64,000 nucleotides of DNA from Nocardia sp. NBC_01327. GTDB lineage: Bacteria > Actinomycetota > Actinomycetes > Mycobacteriales > Mycobacteriaceae. The stretch lies in contig NZ_CP108383.1 in NCBI RefSeq assembly GCF_035958815.1, positions 1,674,001-1,738,000 of the forward strand, written 5' to 3'. Below, in pieces: positions 8,362-18,700 of the stretch (position 1 is the stretch's first letter; every line of letters starts with the position of its first letter). Both the position numbers and the translations under genes were made by a program. The notes below the pieces were generated by a model. It saw only the letters and a list, made by a program, of their open reading frames with translations. It searched no databases and was not told where the DNA came from.

Positions 8362-9492
8362 GTGAACAAGCCCGATCCGCAGGTGGAGACCCTCGTCGAT
8401 CTGAATGCCATTGCCCACAATGTGCGGATCCTGGCCGAGCACGCCGGTGCCGCCGCGATCATGGTGGTGGTCAAGGCGGACGGGTACAACCACGGGGCCG
8501 TCGAGGTCGGGCGGGCCGCGATCGCCGCCGGGGCCCGCGAGCTCGGGGTGACCACCCTCGAAGAGGCGGTCGCACTGCGGGCGGCGGGCATTACCGCGCC
8601 GATTCTGTGCTGGCTCAACACCTCCGATGCCGACTTCGCGAGCGGTATTGCGGCGGATATCGAGATCGCGGTGTCCTCGGTCGCACATCTGGAGGCGGTC
8701 GCGGCGGCCGCACGCAGTCTGGGGCGCATCGCGACGGTATCGCTCAAGGTGGATACCGGGCTCAACCGCAATGGCGTATCCGCGACCGAATACCCGCAGG
8801 TGCTGACGCTTTTGCGACAGCTGGTGGACGAGCGGGTGGTGCGGTTCCGGGCCGTCTTCTCCCATCTCGCCCATGCGGATTCACCGCACCACCCGACCAT
8901 CGACCTCCAGCGCGACCGGTTCCTGGAATGCATCGCCACCGCGAAAGAGCACGGCCTGCAACCGGAATTGGTGCATCTGGCCAATTCTGCGGCCGCCCTG
9001 ACCCGCCCGGATCTGGCGTTCGACATGGTGCGTCCCGGCATCGCCGTGTACGGCCTCTCGCCGATTCCGGAGATCTCCGACTTCGGCCTGCGCCCGGCCA
9101 TGACCTTCCGCGCCCGCGTCGCCCTGGTGAAACGCGTCGCCGCAGGTGAGGGTGTGTCCTACGGCCACGAGTGGATTGCCGAGCACGACACCACCGTCGC
9201 GCTCATCCCCGCCGGATACGCCGACGGCGTGCCGCGCACCCTCGGCGGCCGTTTCGATGTGTGGCTGGGCGGCGAGCGCCGGCCCAATATCGGCCGGGTC
9301 TGCATGGACCAGCTGGTGGTGAACCTCGGCGAGAACGAATCCGGTGTCCGCGAGGGCGATACCGCCGTCCTGTTCGGCGGCGAGGGTCTGCCGCACGCCC
9401 AGGAATGGGCGGACACGCTCGGCACCATCCACTACGAAATCGTCTGCGCCCCGCGCGGTCGCGTTGTCCGCACCCACATCGGCGGCCGGTGA
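8362..9492 (+). CDS. alr: alanine racemase
   Basis: Interconverts L- and D-alanine to supply D-Ala for peptidoglycan. The 376-residue PLP enzyme of fold type III begins at a GTG. The PLP lysine is Lys38 in VVKADGYNHG, and the second catalytic base is the Tyr of GVSYGHEW near 267. The C-terminal beta domain carries the substrate-binding CMDQ motif (about 315). The stop codon TGA overlaps the tsaE ATG by one base, so the genes are probably translationally coupled. First gene of the alr-tsaE-tsaB-rimI-tsaD cluster. Confidence 0.97.
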   Translation: MNKPDPQVETLVDLNAIAHNVRILAEHAGAAAIMVVVKADGYNHGAVEVGRAAIAAGARELGVTTLEEAVALRAAGITAPILCWLNTSDADFASGIAADIEIAVSSVAHLEAVAAAARSLGRIATVSLKVDTGLNRNGVSATEYPQVLTLLRQLVDERVVRFRAVFSHLAHADSPHHPTIDLQRDRFLECIATAKEHGLQPELVHLANSAAALTRPDLAFDMVRPGIAVYGLSPIPEISDFGLRPAMTFRARVALVKRVAAGEGVSYGHEWIAEHDTTVALIPAGYADGVPRTLGGRFDVWLGGERRPNIGRVCMDQLVVNLGENESGVREGDTAVLFGGEGLPHAQEWADTLGTIHYEIVCAPRGRVVRTHIGGR

Positions 9493-9944
9493 TGAACACC
9501 CGCGGCAATCGCACCCTCCCGACAGTCGAGGACACCGAGGCTCTCGGCCGCGAACTGGCGGAGGAACTGCAACCCGGCGATCTGGTCATTCTCGACGGTC
9601 CGCTGGGTGCCGGGAAAACCGCGCTCACCCGTGGCATCGCCGCCGGGCTCGGCGTCATAGGCCGGGTCAGCTCACCGACTTTCATCATTGCCCGCCAGCA
9701 CCGCGCGAGCGCCGACCCGGGCTCGATCGCCCTGGTGCACGTGGACGCCTACCGGCTCGGCGGTGATTTGGACGAGCTCGACGCCCTCGACCTGGACACC
9801 GATCTGCACGATGCGGTGGTCGTCGTCGAATGGGGTCTGGGCGTGGCCGAACACCTCGCCGACCGTCACCTGCGCGTCCAACTCCGCCGCGAACCGGACT
9901 CCGATATCCGCACGGCGGAATGGGAATGGCTCTCGGCCACCTGA
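9492..9944 (+). CDS. tsaE: tRNA threonylcarbamoyladenosine biosynthesis ATPase
   Basis: The ATPase that drives turnover of the TsaB-TsaD complex during t6A37 modification of ANN-decoding tRNAs. The 150-residue protein has a Walker A loop GPLGAGKT (residues 36-43), SSPTFIIAR (switch region) and HVDAYRL (about 82-88), all typical of TsaE/YjeE. The ATG overlaps the alr stop. A much longer open frame upstream is in the alr shadow and is not used. Confidence 0.95.
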   Translation: MNTRGNRTLPTVEDTEALGRELAEELQPGDLVILDGPLGAGKTALTRGIAAGLGVIGRVSSPTFIIARQHRASADPGSIALVHVDAYRLGGDLDELDALDLDTDLHDAVVVVEWGLGVAEHLADRHLRVQLRREPDSDIRTAEWEWLSAT

Positions 9945-10046
9945 CCACCCTCTAATGCGAGAAGCATCACGCTGACCGCACCACCAGCGGTCGCGACCCT
10001 GCCGGAGCGAAGCGAAGGCAATCAGACCAGTATTGTTGGGGCAATC

Positions 10047-10739
10047 ATGCTTGTACTGGCTGTCGACACCTCGACCCCTGCCGTGACGGCGGGACTGGTG
10101 GAACTGGAACCGGCGGACGAGGGATCAACCGCACCTCGCATCACCACGATCACCTCCAAGGTGACCGTGGATTCCCGTGCGCACAATGAGGTCCTGACGC
10201 CGCAGATTCTGGCGTGCCTCGCCGAATCCGGTCGCACCCGTGCGGAGATCGCCGCGGTTGTCGCGGGGATCGGGCCGGGGCCCTTCACCGGACTGCGGGT
10301 CGGGATGGCCACCGCGGCCGCCTTCGCCGATGCGCTGGGCGTGCCCGTGCACGGGGTGTGCAGTCTCGATGCCATCGCCGCCGATACCGAAAGCTATCTG
10401 CGCACCCCGGCCGAGCCGGTGGAGCTGCTCGTGGTCACCGATGCGCGGCGCCGCGAGGTGTACTGGGCTCGCTACCGCGCCGAGGGCCGTATCGAAGGTC
10501 CGGAGGTGAGCAAGCCCGCCGATCTGGATCCGGGCACCGCCACCGTGATCGCCGGATCCGCCTCACATGTCGACTACTTCGATCTGCCCGTGCTGCCGGT
10601 GGAGACCCCGTCCCCGTACGGTCTGGTGCGCTGCGCCGCTCGCGATCTGCTGGCGGGCGTGACTCCCGAACCCCTGGTCCCGTTGTATCTGCGCCGTCCC
10701 GATGCGGTCGAGCGGAGCTATGCGCAGGTGGGCCGATGA
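10047..10739 (+). CDS. tsaB: tRNA threonylcarbamoyladenosine biosynthesis protein, TsaD partner
   Basis: A 230-residue ASKHA-fold protein that forms the heterodimer with TsaD. Marks: LAVDTSTPAVTAGL at the N terminus (phosphate-1 like), AHNEVLTPQI near 48 and GIGPGPFTGLRVGMATA (about 74-90). It starts 102 bases after tsaE; that gap holds a short hairpin (GACCGC / GCGGTC) and the short motif CCGGAGCGAAGCGAAGG. The TGA overlaps the rimI ATG by 4 bases. Confidence 0.94.
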   Translation: MLVLAVDTSTPAVTAGLVELEPADEGSTAPRITTITSKVTVDSRAHNEVLTPQILACLAESGRTRAEIAAVVAGIGPGPFTGLRVGMATAAAFADALGVPVHGVCSLDAIAADTESYLRTPAEPVELLVVTDARRREVYWARYRAEGRIEGPEVSKPADLDPGTATVIAGSASHVDYFDLPVLPVETPSPYGLVRCAARDLLAGVTPEPLVPLYLRRPDAVERSYAQVGR

Positions 10740-11263
10740 CCATCCGCATCCAACCGATGCGGCCGGCCGATGCCGTGCGCTGCGCCGAGTTCGAACAGGT
10801 CTTGTTCCCGGAGGACGATCCGTGGCACGAGGTTTCGTTCCTGTCGGAGCTGGCCGCCTCGCACAATCGCTACATCATCGCGCGCGATCAGGACGATCGC
10901 ATGATCGGATACGCCGGTATCGCCCTGCTGGGTGACGCCGAACATCCCGAGGCCGAAATACACACCATCGGTGTGGATCCGGAGCTGCACCGCGGCGGCG
11001 TCGGCACCCTGCTGCTGCAAGCGCTGCTGGCCGAAGCCGGGCAGCGCGGCGGACCGGTATTCCTCGAGGTGCGCACCGACAATGCCGCCGCCATCGCGCT
11101 GTACGAGAAGCACGGCTTCCACATCATCGGTTTGCGGAAGAACTACTACCAGCCGAGCGGGGCCGACGCGTACACCATGCGCAAGCCCGCCATGGCCGGG
11201 TTCGCGCCGGCGGAGTTCCCGCAGGGCGCCGGGTTCGCCGAAGACACAGAGGTCTCGTCATGA
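10736..11263 (+). CDS. rimI: ribosomal protein S18-alanine N-acetyltransferase
   Basis: A 175-residue GNAT acetyltransferase. The acetyl-CoA loop is visible as [15 protein letters not shown] (about 82-96), followed by [18 protein letters not shown] (about 116-133), the RimI signature. It overlaps tsaB and tsaD by 4 bases on each side (ATGA), so the three are tightly coupled. The tsaB-rimI-tsaD order matches mycobacteria, which supports RimI over another GNAT. Its substrate in actinobacteria may be broader than S18. Confidence 0.93.
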   Translation: MTIRIQPMRPADAVRCAEFEQVLFPEDDPWHEVSFLSELAASHNRYIIARDQDDRMIGYAGIALLGDAEHPEAEIHTIGVDPELHRGGVGTLLLQALLAEAGQRGGPVFLEVRTDNAAAIALYEKHGFHIIGLRKNYYQPSGADAYTMRKPAMAGFAPAEFPQGAGFAEDTEVSS

Positions 11264-12291
11264 TCGTCATGGGTATCGAAAGCTCCTGCGACGAAACCGG
11301 AGTCGGCATCGTCCGATACCTGCCCGACGGCACCTGCGAGCTGCTGGCCGATGAGGTCGCCTCCAGTGTCGATCAGCATGCCCGCTTCGGTGGCGTGGTG
11401 CCGGAGATCGCCTCGCGCGCACATCTCGAGGCCATCGTCCCGGCCATGCGCCGCGCCCTGGCCGCCGCCGACATCGATCGGCCGGATGCCCTCGCCGTCA
11501 CCATCGGACCCGGTCTGGCCGGTGCGCTGCTGGTCGGGGTCGCCGCCGCGAAAGCCTATGCGGCGGCGTGGGATATCCCCTTCTACGCGATCAACCATCT
11601 CGGCGGGCACGTCGCCGTCGACACCCTCGAGCACGGTCCGCTGCCGCCGGCGGTGGCGCTGCTCGTCTCCGGCGGGCATACGCATCTGCTGCACATCACC
11701 GATCTGGCGAAACCGATCATCGAACTCGGCAGCACCGTCGACGATGCGGCGGGTGAGGCCTTCGACAAGGTGGCGCGCCTGCTCGGCCTCGGCTACCCGG
11801 GCGGACCGGTGCTGGATGCCATTGCCGCCGAAGGCGATCCGCACGCCATCGCCTTCCCGCGCGGTATGACCGGACCGCGCGACGCCCGCTACGACTTCTC
11901 CTTCTCCGGGTTGAAGACGTCGGTGGCGCGGTATGTCGAGGCGGCCGAGCGGGACGGTCGGGAGCTGCCCATCCCCGATATCGCGGCCTCGTTCCAGGAG
12001 GCGGTCGCGGACGTCCTCACTATGAAGGCCGTGCGCGCCGCCCAGGATGTCGGCGTCGACACGATCGTGCTCGGCGGCGGCGCGACCGCGAACTCCCGTA
12101 TTCGCTCCATGGCCGAAGAGCGCTGCGCCGCAGCGGGTCTCACCCTGCGCGTCCCCAAGCCCCGGCTCTGCACCGATAACGGCGTCATGATCGCCACCTT
12201 CGGCGCGCACGTAATCGCCGGTGGCGCAAAGCCGTCCGCGCTCACCGTGGCGACGGACCCGGGCCTGCCGGTCTCCACCAGCCAGCTGTAG
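11260..12291 (+). CDS. tsaD: tRNA N6-adenosine threonylcarbamoyltransferase
   Basis: Transfers the threonylcarbamoyl group from TC-AMP to A37 of tRNA. The 343-residue Kae1/Qri7-type ASKHA protein has [12 protein letters not shown] (5-16), the metal-binding HLGGH (His113 and His117), [11 protein letters not shown] near 128-139 and a C-terminal [12 protein letters not shown] near 266-277. It overlaps rimI by 4 bases. A perfect hairpin follows within 40 bases. Confidence 0.97.
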   Translation: MIVMGIESSCDETGVGIVRYLPDGTCELLADEVASSVDQHARFGGVVPEIASRAHLEAIVPAMRRALAAADIDRPDALAVTIGPGLAGALLVGVAAAKAYAAAWDIPFYAINHLGGHVAVDTLEHGPLPPAVALLVSGGHTHLLHITDLAKPIIELGSTVDDAAGEAFDKVARLLGLGYPGGPVLDAIAAEGDPHAIAFPRGMTGPRDARYDFSFSGLKTSVARYVEAAERDGRELPIPDIAASFQEAVADVLTMKAVRAAQDVGVDTIVLGGGATANSRIRSMAEERCAAAGLTLRVPKPRLCTDNGVMIATFGAHVIAGGAKPSALTVATDPGLPVSTSQL

Positions 12292-12326
12292 TCCCCGCTC
12301 ACCGATCGTGCCGCTCGTAATGCATT

Positions 12327-12353
12327 CCGCGACCGAGGAATCCTCGGTCGCGG
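12327..12353. terminator. bidirectional terminator between tsaD and the Hsp70-like gene
   Basis: Inverted repeat CCGCGACCGAGGA / TCCTCGGTCGCGG, 13 bp perfect with a one-base centre, so the real hairpin has about 11 pairs and a small loop. It lies between the two convergent genes and can serve both. Confidence 0.75.
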
Positions 12354-12378
12354 TGGTGTCTTCGGGAGTCGGGCCGGC

Positions 12379-13875
12379 CTAGTCGGTCGGGCTGGCCATG
12401 GTGGTGGTGCCCGCGGAGCCGGAGTTGCTGCGGGGCAGGCCCGAGGTGGTCGGGCCGACGATGTGGGGTTCGGCTGTCTCGCTGCGGGGTTCGGTGGTCA
12501 CCGGGGGCGGGAGGGTGGTGCCGAGCAGCGGGCCCAGGATGCGGGGAAGGTCTGCCGGGAACGGGATCTGGGGTAGGCCCGGATCGGGTCGCAGCGGCGG
12601 TTGGGCGATCGTGGTCAGCGGGGTGGTGAGAGTGCTGCTGGGGGCGCCCTGCGGGGCCGTGGTCGGCACGACCGGGGGTGCGGTGGGATGCGACGGATCG
12701 TGATTCGGGCTGTTGGTCGTGGTGCCGGCGCCGGTCGCGCCGCCGGGCGGCGTGGCGGGGACGACCACCGGCTGCTGCGTACCGGAGATGGGCGGTGAGT
12801 AATTGGCGCCGTGCGGTTCCGGCACCAGCTCCTTCACGCCGTAGCCGATGATCAGGCCGACCACCACGATGGCGCCGGCCAGCGTGCCCGCCAGCTTGGT
12901 GAAGGTGCCGATCGGAGCATCGGAACCGCGGCTGATCACCGGGAAGGTCGTCGGCGTTGCGGAATCGGCCACCAGTGCAGCGCCTTTGGCGATGACGGCC
13001 TCGGGCTCGCGGACCGTCAGCACCGGCACATCGAGCTGGCGTTCCAGACTCGACACCACGGCGAGGGTATTGGCGCCGCCGCCGATGACCGCGACCGCCT
13101 CCGGGAACTTCGGCGCCCGCGCGAAAACCCCGCGGGCGAAGAGGGCCAGCTCGCGTAGCAGGTCGGAAACCAGCTCATCGAAATCGACGCGGGTGAGCTT
13201 GAGCGGCTGCCCGGCCACATGATCGATGGTGACCGCGGGCGCGATGGACAGATGCTCCTTGGCCGCGCGACTGCGATTGAGCAGCATGCCCCGATTCGGG
13301 CGGGTGCCGCGGCGGGCCAGATGGCAGTCCAGCAGATGCTGCAGTATCAGTTCGTCGATGGCATTGCCGCTGATGGTGGCGGTGCGCTCGGAGCGGAGCA
13401 CGGTGTCGTCGGCGTGATCGGCCACGGTGACGGTGGTGCCGGTCGCGCCGATATCGAGTACGGCGACCGTGTGGTAGCGGTCCAGCAGGCCGGTGTGGCG
13501 CAGGAAGGCAAGGGCCGCTGTGCTTTCCGGAATGAGCCGCACATCGCGACGTTGCCGACCGATAGCTGAGCGGATGATCTGGGCCTGTTCCCGGTCCCGG
13601 TAGGCGACTGCGATATCCCCGGGCGGCCCCGGCGCGTGATCGTTGTGCGCGGCCGCGAGGGCGGCGGGGTGGGTGCCGAAGGCGTGCACGTTCTCGCGGG
13701 GAATCTGAGTGGTCATCAACTCGATGGAGGAGGCCACGAGATCGCCGAGGTCGGAGTGGGCCGTATCCGCGGTGACGACCCGGTAGTCGAAGTACTGGGC
13801 GCCGTTGGGCGCTGTGGCAACCGTCGCCGAGCACACCACCTCACTCCCGGCGGAGATGCCGAGGGATGTTCGCAT
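12379..13875 (-). CDS. membrane-anchored Hsp70-like ATPase with a Pro/Thr-rich tail
   Basis: A 498-residue protein. Residues about 1-320 look like an Hsp70/actin ATPase domain: VAVLDIGATGTTVTV (phosphate-2-like loop near 145) and VAVIGGGANTLAV (adenosine-binding loop near 270). A single transmembrane segment follows (about 335-360, TLAGAIVVVGLIIGYGV), then about 140 residues rich in Pro, Thr and Ser. There is no Hsp70 substrate-binding domain. The likely topology is ATPase inside, tail outside. The start is fixed by AAGGGAGGT just before the ATG. Similar architecture is known for mycobacterial Rv0312-type proteins; the function is unknown. The gene is divergent from groES across a CIRCE-bearing region. 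Confidence 0.8.
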   Translation of the reverse strand: MRTSLGISAGSEVVCSATVATAPNGAQYFDYRVVTADTAHSDLGDLVASSIELMTTQIPRENVHAFGTHPAALAAAHNDHAPGPPGDIAVAYRDREQAQIIRSAIGRQRRDVRLIPESTAALAFLRHTGLLDRYHTVAVLDIGATGTTVTVADHADDTVLRSERTATISGNAIDELILQHLLDCHLARRGTRPNRGMLLNRSRAAKEHLSIAPAVTIDHVAGQPLKLTRVDFDELVSDLLRELALFARGVFARAPKFPEAVAVIGGGANTLAVVSSLERQLDVPVLTVREPEAVIAKGAALVADSATPTTFPVISRGSDAPIGTFTKLAGTLAGAIVVVGLIIGYGVKELVPEPHGANYSPPISGTQQPVVVPATPPGGATGAGTTTNSPNHDPSHPTAPPVVPTTAPQGAPSSTLTTPLTTIAQPPLRPDPGLPQIPFPADLPRILGPLLGTTLPPPVTTEPRSETAEPHIVGPTTSGLPRSNSGSAGTTTMASPTD

Positions 13876-14157
13876 GTTCACCTCCCTTCGAGCGGATGGT
13901 CCCGCGTGTAGACGACCATCTCGAACGGACCTGGGTGCAGCAACAACTATGGAAATGAAGCAACTGGGTGACACTCGGCGAAGCAGTGACGGGCTTGATG
14001 CGGCCTTGCCGCGCGGCCGTCGTCAATGTTGTCACAATCCGTTATCCGAACGTTACAGATTTTCGTATTTCTATGGAAGCCCTCAGATTCCCCGGCCGTT
14101 CCCGTCGGCGAGTCGCGTTGCCTGGTGGGGCGGCATCATGAATGACGAAGCCCGACC

Positions 14158-14191
14158 TTGAGCGCTGGCACTCCCGTGTATAGAGTGCTAG
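14158..14191 (+). promoter_or_regulatory. CIRCE operator overlapping the groES promoter
   Basis: CTGGCACTC - 9 bases - GAGTGCTAG at 14165-14191 matches the HrcA target TTAGCACTC-N9-GAGTGCTAA; the arms pair at 8 of 9 positions. A possible -35 (TTGAGC, 14158) and -10 (TATAGA, 14179) are interleaved with it at a short 15-base spacing. HrcA would shut off groES-groEL1 in the absence of heat stress. The rest of the 478-base gap (13876-14353) holds no gene I can support. Confidence 0.85.
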
Positions 14192-14353
14192 GTGGCACTG
14201 GTTGATTGCTTCAGATGCCAGCTCTGACTACTGGGCAGTGGTCCCGGCTCCCGCGACGACGGGGCTTGTGCGCAGGGTCAGACCATGACCGAACACCGTG
14301 AGCCCGGGGAACCGCCCCGGGCGCGAAGACCCCTGAAAAGTGGAGGGCTCAAC

Positions 14354-14656
14354 GTGGCGAGCGTGAACATCAAGCCGCTCGAGGACAAGATCCTCGTCCA
14401 GGCCAACGAGGCCGAGACGACGACCGCCTCCGGCCTGGTCATCCCCGACACGGCGAAGGAGAAGCCCCAGGAGGGCACCGTCATCGCCGTCGGCCCCGGC
14501 CGCTGGGATGAGAACGGCGCCAAGCGGATTCCGCTGGACGTCAACGAGGGCGATGTCGTCATCTACAGCAAGTACGGCGGCACCGAGATCAAGTACAACG
14601 GTGGCGAGTACCTGATTCTGTCGGCGCGCGATCTGCTGGCCGTCGTCACCAAGTAG
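14354..14656 (+). CDS. groES: co-chaperonin GroES (Hsp10)
   Basis: The 100-residue lid of the GroEL chaperonin. The mobile loop (about 16-35, [20 protein letters not shown]) and the roof region are intact. The start is the GTG at 14354, giving the standard [15 protein letters not shown] terminus, with GGAGG at 14343-14347. The frame is open upstream to an ATG at 14285, but those 23 residues are not part of GroES. It lies 143 bases before groEL1 on the same strand. Confidence 0.97.
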   Translation: MASVNIKPLEDKILVQANEAETTTASGLVIPDTAKEKPQEGTVIAVGPGRWDENGAKRIPLDVNEGDVVIYSKYGGTEIKYNGGEYLILSARDLLAVVTK

Positions 14657-14670
14657 GGACGCACCAACTC

Positions 14671-14710
14671 TCCGGGGCCTTTCAAGGGGCTTCGCTCCCG
14701 AAACCCCGGA
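14671..14710 (+). other. stem-loop in the groES-groEL1 spacer
   Basis: TCCGGGG (14671-14677) pairs with CCCCGGA (14704-14710), enclosing a smaller GGGGCTTCGCTCCC hairpin. It sits 15 bases after groES inside the 143-base spacer. It could be an attenuator or an RNA-processing site that sets the GroES:GroEL1 ratio. The rest of the spacer is GC-rich with no further gene; groEL1 has its own TCAGGAG ribosome binding site. Confidence 0.5.
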
Positions 14711-14796
14711 CTCTCCGCCTCGGCGTCGCCGCTTAACAGCCTCGACCCGGGGCGGAGTGCGTTCGCCCTCCCCAAACTCACTTCAGGAGTAGGTAA

Positions 14797-16407
<1,611 letters not shown>

Positions 16408-16444
16408 GATCGACCACGGCTCGGCACTGTTGAGCAGGTGAACA

Positions 16445-16474
16445 AGGCCCCGGACGGGAAACCGTCCGGGGCCT
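16445..16474. terminator. strong hairpin terminator after groEL1
   Basis: A perfect 13-bp stem AGGCCCCGGACGG / CCGTCCGGGGCCT with a GAAA tetraloop. It separates groEL1 from the convergent gene at 16494, so it probably serves both strands. Confidence 0.85.
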
Positions 16475-16493
16475 CGTGCGTTTCGGGGTGGGG

Positions 16494-17471
16494 TCAGGCG
16501 GGGTCGCAGCGGGCCAGCAGGGTGTCCGCCTCGTCCTGGTCGAGCTCGCGGATCAGTTCGCAGGAGGCGCGGAGTGCCTCGTGCACAACGGGATACATAT
16601 TGGACGGGTTCCAGCTGAATTGGATGCTGCGCGGTTCCACGAGCAGGAACGGGGTGCCGCCGAGGGTGGGCAGTTCGGCGACCGCGGCGGATCCGGGCAT
16701 GAACAGGCCGCCGGGGTAGTTGAAGTTGAAGCGCGCGTGATCGCTGAGGTGCTGCGCATTGCGCTCCTCGAGGTCGAGACCGTCGTTGCGCGCGTAGCGG
16801 ACATTGAATCCGTCGAGCGGTTCGGCGTCCAGATAGCCACGGCCGCAATGCCGCAGCAGGGCGTCCTGCAGTAGCGCGTAGCAGTGGTAGAGGCGGTCGC
16901 GCAGGCCGATCAGGCGGAACCGGTAGGCGCGGCGATTGCGCTGATCGAGAACCAGCAGGTCCAGATCGTCGTGCAGCGTGAAGACCTCGCGCAGGAAGAA
17001 CGGCACCAGGCCCGCGTCCTCCAGCTCGTCCAGGCGGGCCATCATCTCCGGGCGCAGTCGCCAGCGCTTACGGGTCTCCTTGGACCGGCACAGCATGGTC
17101 ATGGCCGCGGGGAAGGTCAGGTGGGTGGCGGCGCGCGTCGCCTCGTCGGGGTGTTCGGCGAGGGCGTCCAGCTGCCGCACCAGCAATTCCAGCGTGGTGT
17201 CGATGGCGGCCCCGGGATCGGCGCCGTTCTCGACCAGCGTGCCGCACAGCAGGCCGAGCACCGCCGTGTGGAACAGGTCCCCGCCCGGCATGAGGTTGCG
17301 CAGTTCGATGACGGCCGAGTTCATATCGGCGGGTGTCGGCGCGGACAGCAGTTCCGAGACCTCACCGCCGACCTCGGGCGGCAGCCAGAGCCCGCGCCCG
17401 GAGGTGATGGATTCGATCTCTTCGGCGGCGGCCTGCCCCCGGATGAGCTCGCGCAGAGCCTGCAGCGCCAT
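16494..17471 (-). CDS. conserved protein of unknown function
   Basis: A 325-residue soluble protein, mixed alpha/beta, with no signal peptide or membrane segment. I recognise no domain. Visible features: an acidic, Leu-rich N-terminal half (about 60-160) with regularly spaced helices; a pair of Cys near 139 and 193; and an aromatic C-terminal part (FNFNYPGGLFMPG and SIQFSWNPSNMYP). The start ATG at 17471 follows a purine-rich GGGGGAAGGGGA. It is monocistronic between two strong terminators, and an inverted repeat CGGGCAAT-N10-ATTGCCCG (17585-17610) lies about 115 bases upstream and may be its operator. Confidence 0.7.
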   Translation of the reverse strand: MALQALRELIRGQAAAEEIESITSGRGLWLPPEVGGEVSELLSAPTPADMNSAVIELRNLMPGGDLFHTAVLGLLCGTLVENGADPGAAIDTTLELLVRQLDALAEHPDEATRAATHLTFPAAMTMLCRSKETRKRWRLRPEMMARLDELEDAGLVPFFLREVFTLHDDLDLLVLDQRNRRAYRFRLIGLRDRLYHCYALLQDALLRHCGRGYLDAEPLDGFNVRYARNDGLDLEERNAQHLSDHARFNFNYPGGLFMPGSAAVAELPTLGGTPFLLVEPRSIQFSWNPSNMYPVVHEALRASCELIRELDQDEADTLLARCDPA

Positions 17472-17584
17472 GAATCCCCTTCCCCCCGAGACGGATACGA
17501 CAATCGCCACGGTAGCAGTCCGGCCGGTCGGCCGGTGGGAGTGGAGCGCACGTGCGAGCGTGCGGCAATACGCCAATTAATAAA

Positions 17585-17610
17585 CGGGCAATACGGACAT
17601 TAATTGCCCG
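17585..17610. promoter_or_regulatory. inverted repeat upstream of the 325-residue gene
   Basis: CGGGCAAT and ATTGCCCG face each other across 10 bases. A third partial copy (GGCAATA) follows at 17610 and another (GGCAATACG) precedes at about 17562. The cluster of GCAAT motifs in an AT-richer patch looks like a protein-binding region. No cognate regulator is obvious. Confidence 0.4.
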
Positions 17611-17617
17611 GCAATAT

Positions 17618-17658
17618 GACAAGGCCCCCGGACACTATTGCTGTCCGGGGGCCTTGTC
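17618..17658 (-). terminator. terminator of the sigK operon
   Basis: A perfect 17-bp stem, GACAAGGCCCCCGGACA with its complement, and a 7-base loop CTATTGC. It follows the anti-sigma gene by 97 bases on the minus strand. It is the strongest hairpin in this part of the window. Confidence 0.85.
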
Positions 17659-17754
17659 AGTGAAGCGTCGAAAGCTATTGCACCAGGGCTGATCCCGCCC
17701 GTGCGTCGAACGGACTGGGCGGGTGCCCAAGATTGCGGAGCTGGGTGTACCCGC

Positions 17755-18066
17755 TCAGTCGTGGACTGCGCGGCTGTGCCCGTTGCTGGGATAGAACGCG
17801 GTGCGGCTGTGCTGTATCGCGGTTGCTGGCGCCTGGTCTGCTGCTACGGCGGCGAGTACGCGGTCGCGAAGTGCGAGCGGCGGCGGGGTGGCCGCCGCGG
17901 TCGCGAACTGGGCGAGAGCATCTCGGGTGTGCTGCACTTCCTGGGTGAAGTCCGCGCGCAGCACCGGGTCGCCGGTATCCAGTAGTTCCTGCACTGCGCG
18001 CTGATCCTCGTCGCCGATCGATCCCAGCGCGACAGTGTGCGCGAGATCGATCTGGCTTTCGTTCAT
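17755..18066 (-). CDS. anti-sigma-K factor RskA N-terminal domain only (no membrane part)
   Basis: A 103-residue protein aligning by eye with the cytosolic N-terminal domain of mycobacterial RskA: DLAHTVALGSIGDEDQ, then TQEVQHTRDALAQFATAA and PLALRDRVLAAV. Full RskA continues into a transmembrane helix and an extracytoplasmic domain of about 130 residues; this one ends shortly after residue 80 with an unrelated hydrophilic tail (AFYPSNGHSRAVHD). No frame downstream restores the missing parts before the terminator. It starts one base after the sigK stop, so co-translation is likely. It is either a soluble anti-sigma factor with a new release mechanism or a decayed one. Confidence 0.8.
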   Translation of the reverse strand: MNESQIDLAHTVALGSIGDEDQRAVQELLDTGDPVLRADFTQEVQHTRDALAQFATAAATPPPLALRDRVLAAVAADQAPATAIQHSRTAFYPSNGHSRAVHD

Positions 18067-18067
18067 C

Positions 18068-18700
18068 TCACGTCACTCCCAAACTTTTCTTGAGTCGTGT
18101 CAGTCCATCCCGAATACGGGACTTAACGGTAGGTAACCCTACGCCGAGATAGGTTGCGACCTCGGCATATGTCCGTCCGCCGAAGTAGGCGAGCGAGATG
18201 GCTTCCCGCTGCGTCTCCGTGAGGGTCGCGAGACCCTGGCGGACCGCCTGCTGTTCCAGCCGTCGTCCCACTTCTTCGGTGACTTCATCGAATTCGTTAC
18301 CGAGTGTGCTCGTGCCGTAAGCGACTTCGCGCTGTGCGTGGGCTTGCTCGGCGCGCACGCGATCGACCGCGCGGCGATGGGCAAGTGTCATGAGCCAGGT
18401 AACGGCGGAGCCCTTGGCCGGATCGAAATTGGCTGCGGTGCGCCAGATCTGGAGGTAGACCTCCTGAGTGGTCTCCTCCGCGTACCCCGGATCGTGTAGC
18501 ACCCGTAGCACCAGCCCGAACACCCGTGCGCAGGTGCGGTCGTACAGCTCGGCGAATGCCCGCTCGTCCGACTCCCCGCAACGAGAGAGAAGTGCGGCTA
18601 GCTCGAGGCTTTCGGCTGCGCGCGCCGTCATCGCAGAGGAGTCGCCCTCTGCGGCCGGCGGCCGCGCTGTCACAACGCTCCGTTCTGTGTCATCGGCCAC
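18068..18700 (-). CDS. sigK: ECF RNA polymerase sigma factor, SigK type
   Basis: A 210-residue group 4 sigma factor: region 2 at about 50-115 (AFAELYDRTCARVFGLVLRV, AEETTQEVYLQIW, TWLMTLAHRRAVDRVR) and region 4 at about 145-205 (LTETQREAISLAYFGG, TYAEVATYLGVGLPTVKSRI). The sequence and the adjacent RskA-like gene identify it as SigK. The first start after an in-frame stop is GTG at 18700; a strong GAGAGGAGG lies about 20 bases further up, so the annotated start is reasonable but not certain. In mycobacteria SigK drives secreted-antigen genes and its own operon. Confidence 0.92.
   Translation of the reverse strand: MADDTERSVVTARPPAAEGDSSAMTARAAESLELAALLSRCGESDERAFAELYDRTCARVFGLVLRVLHDPGYAEETTQEVYLQIWRTAANFDPAKGSAVTWLMTLAHRRAVDRVRAEQAHAQREVAYGTSTLGNEFDEVTEEVGRRLEQQAVRQGLATLTETQREAISLAYFGGRTYAEVATYLGVGLPTVKSRIRDGLTRLKKSLGVT

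Noticed and set aside
13926..14353. Additional small frames in the groES promoter region
   Set aside because: They have no ribosome binding site and overlap the CIRCE/promoter elements.
17659..17754. A frameshift that would restore the missing part of the anti-sigma-K protein
   Set aside because: No frame in the short stretch before the terminator shows a membrane helix or the external RskA domain.
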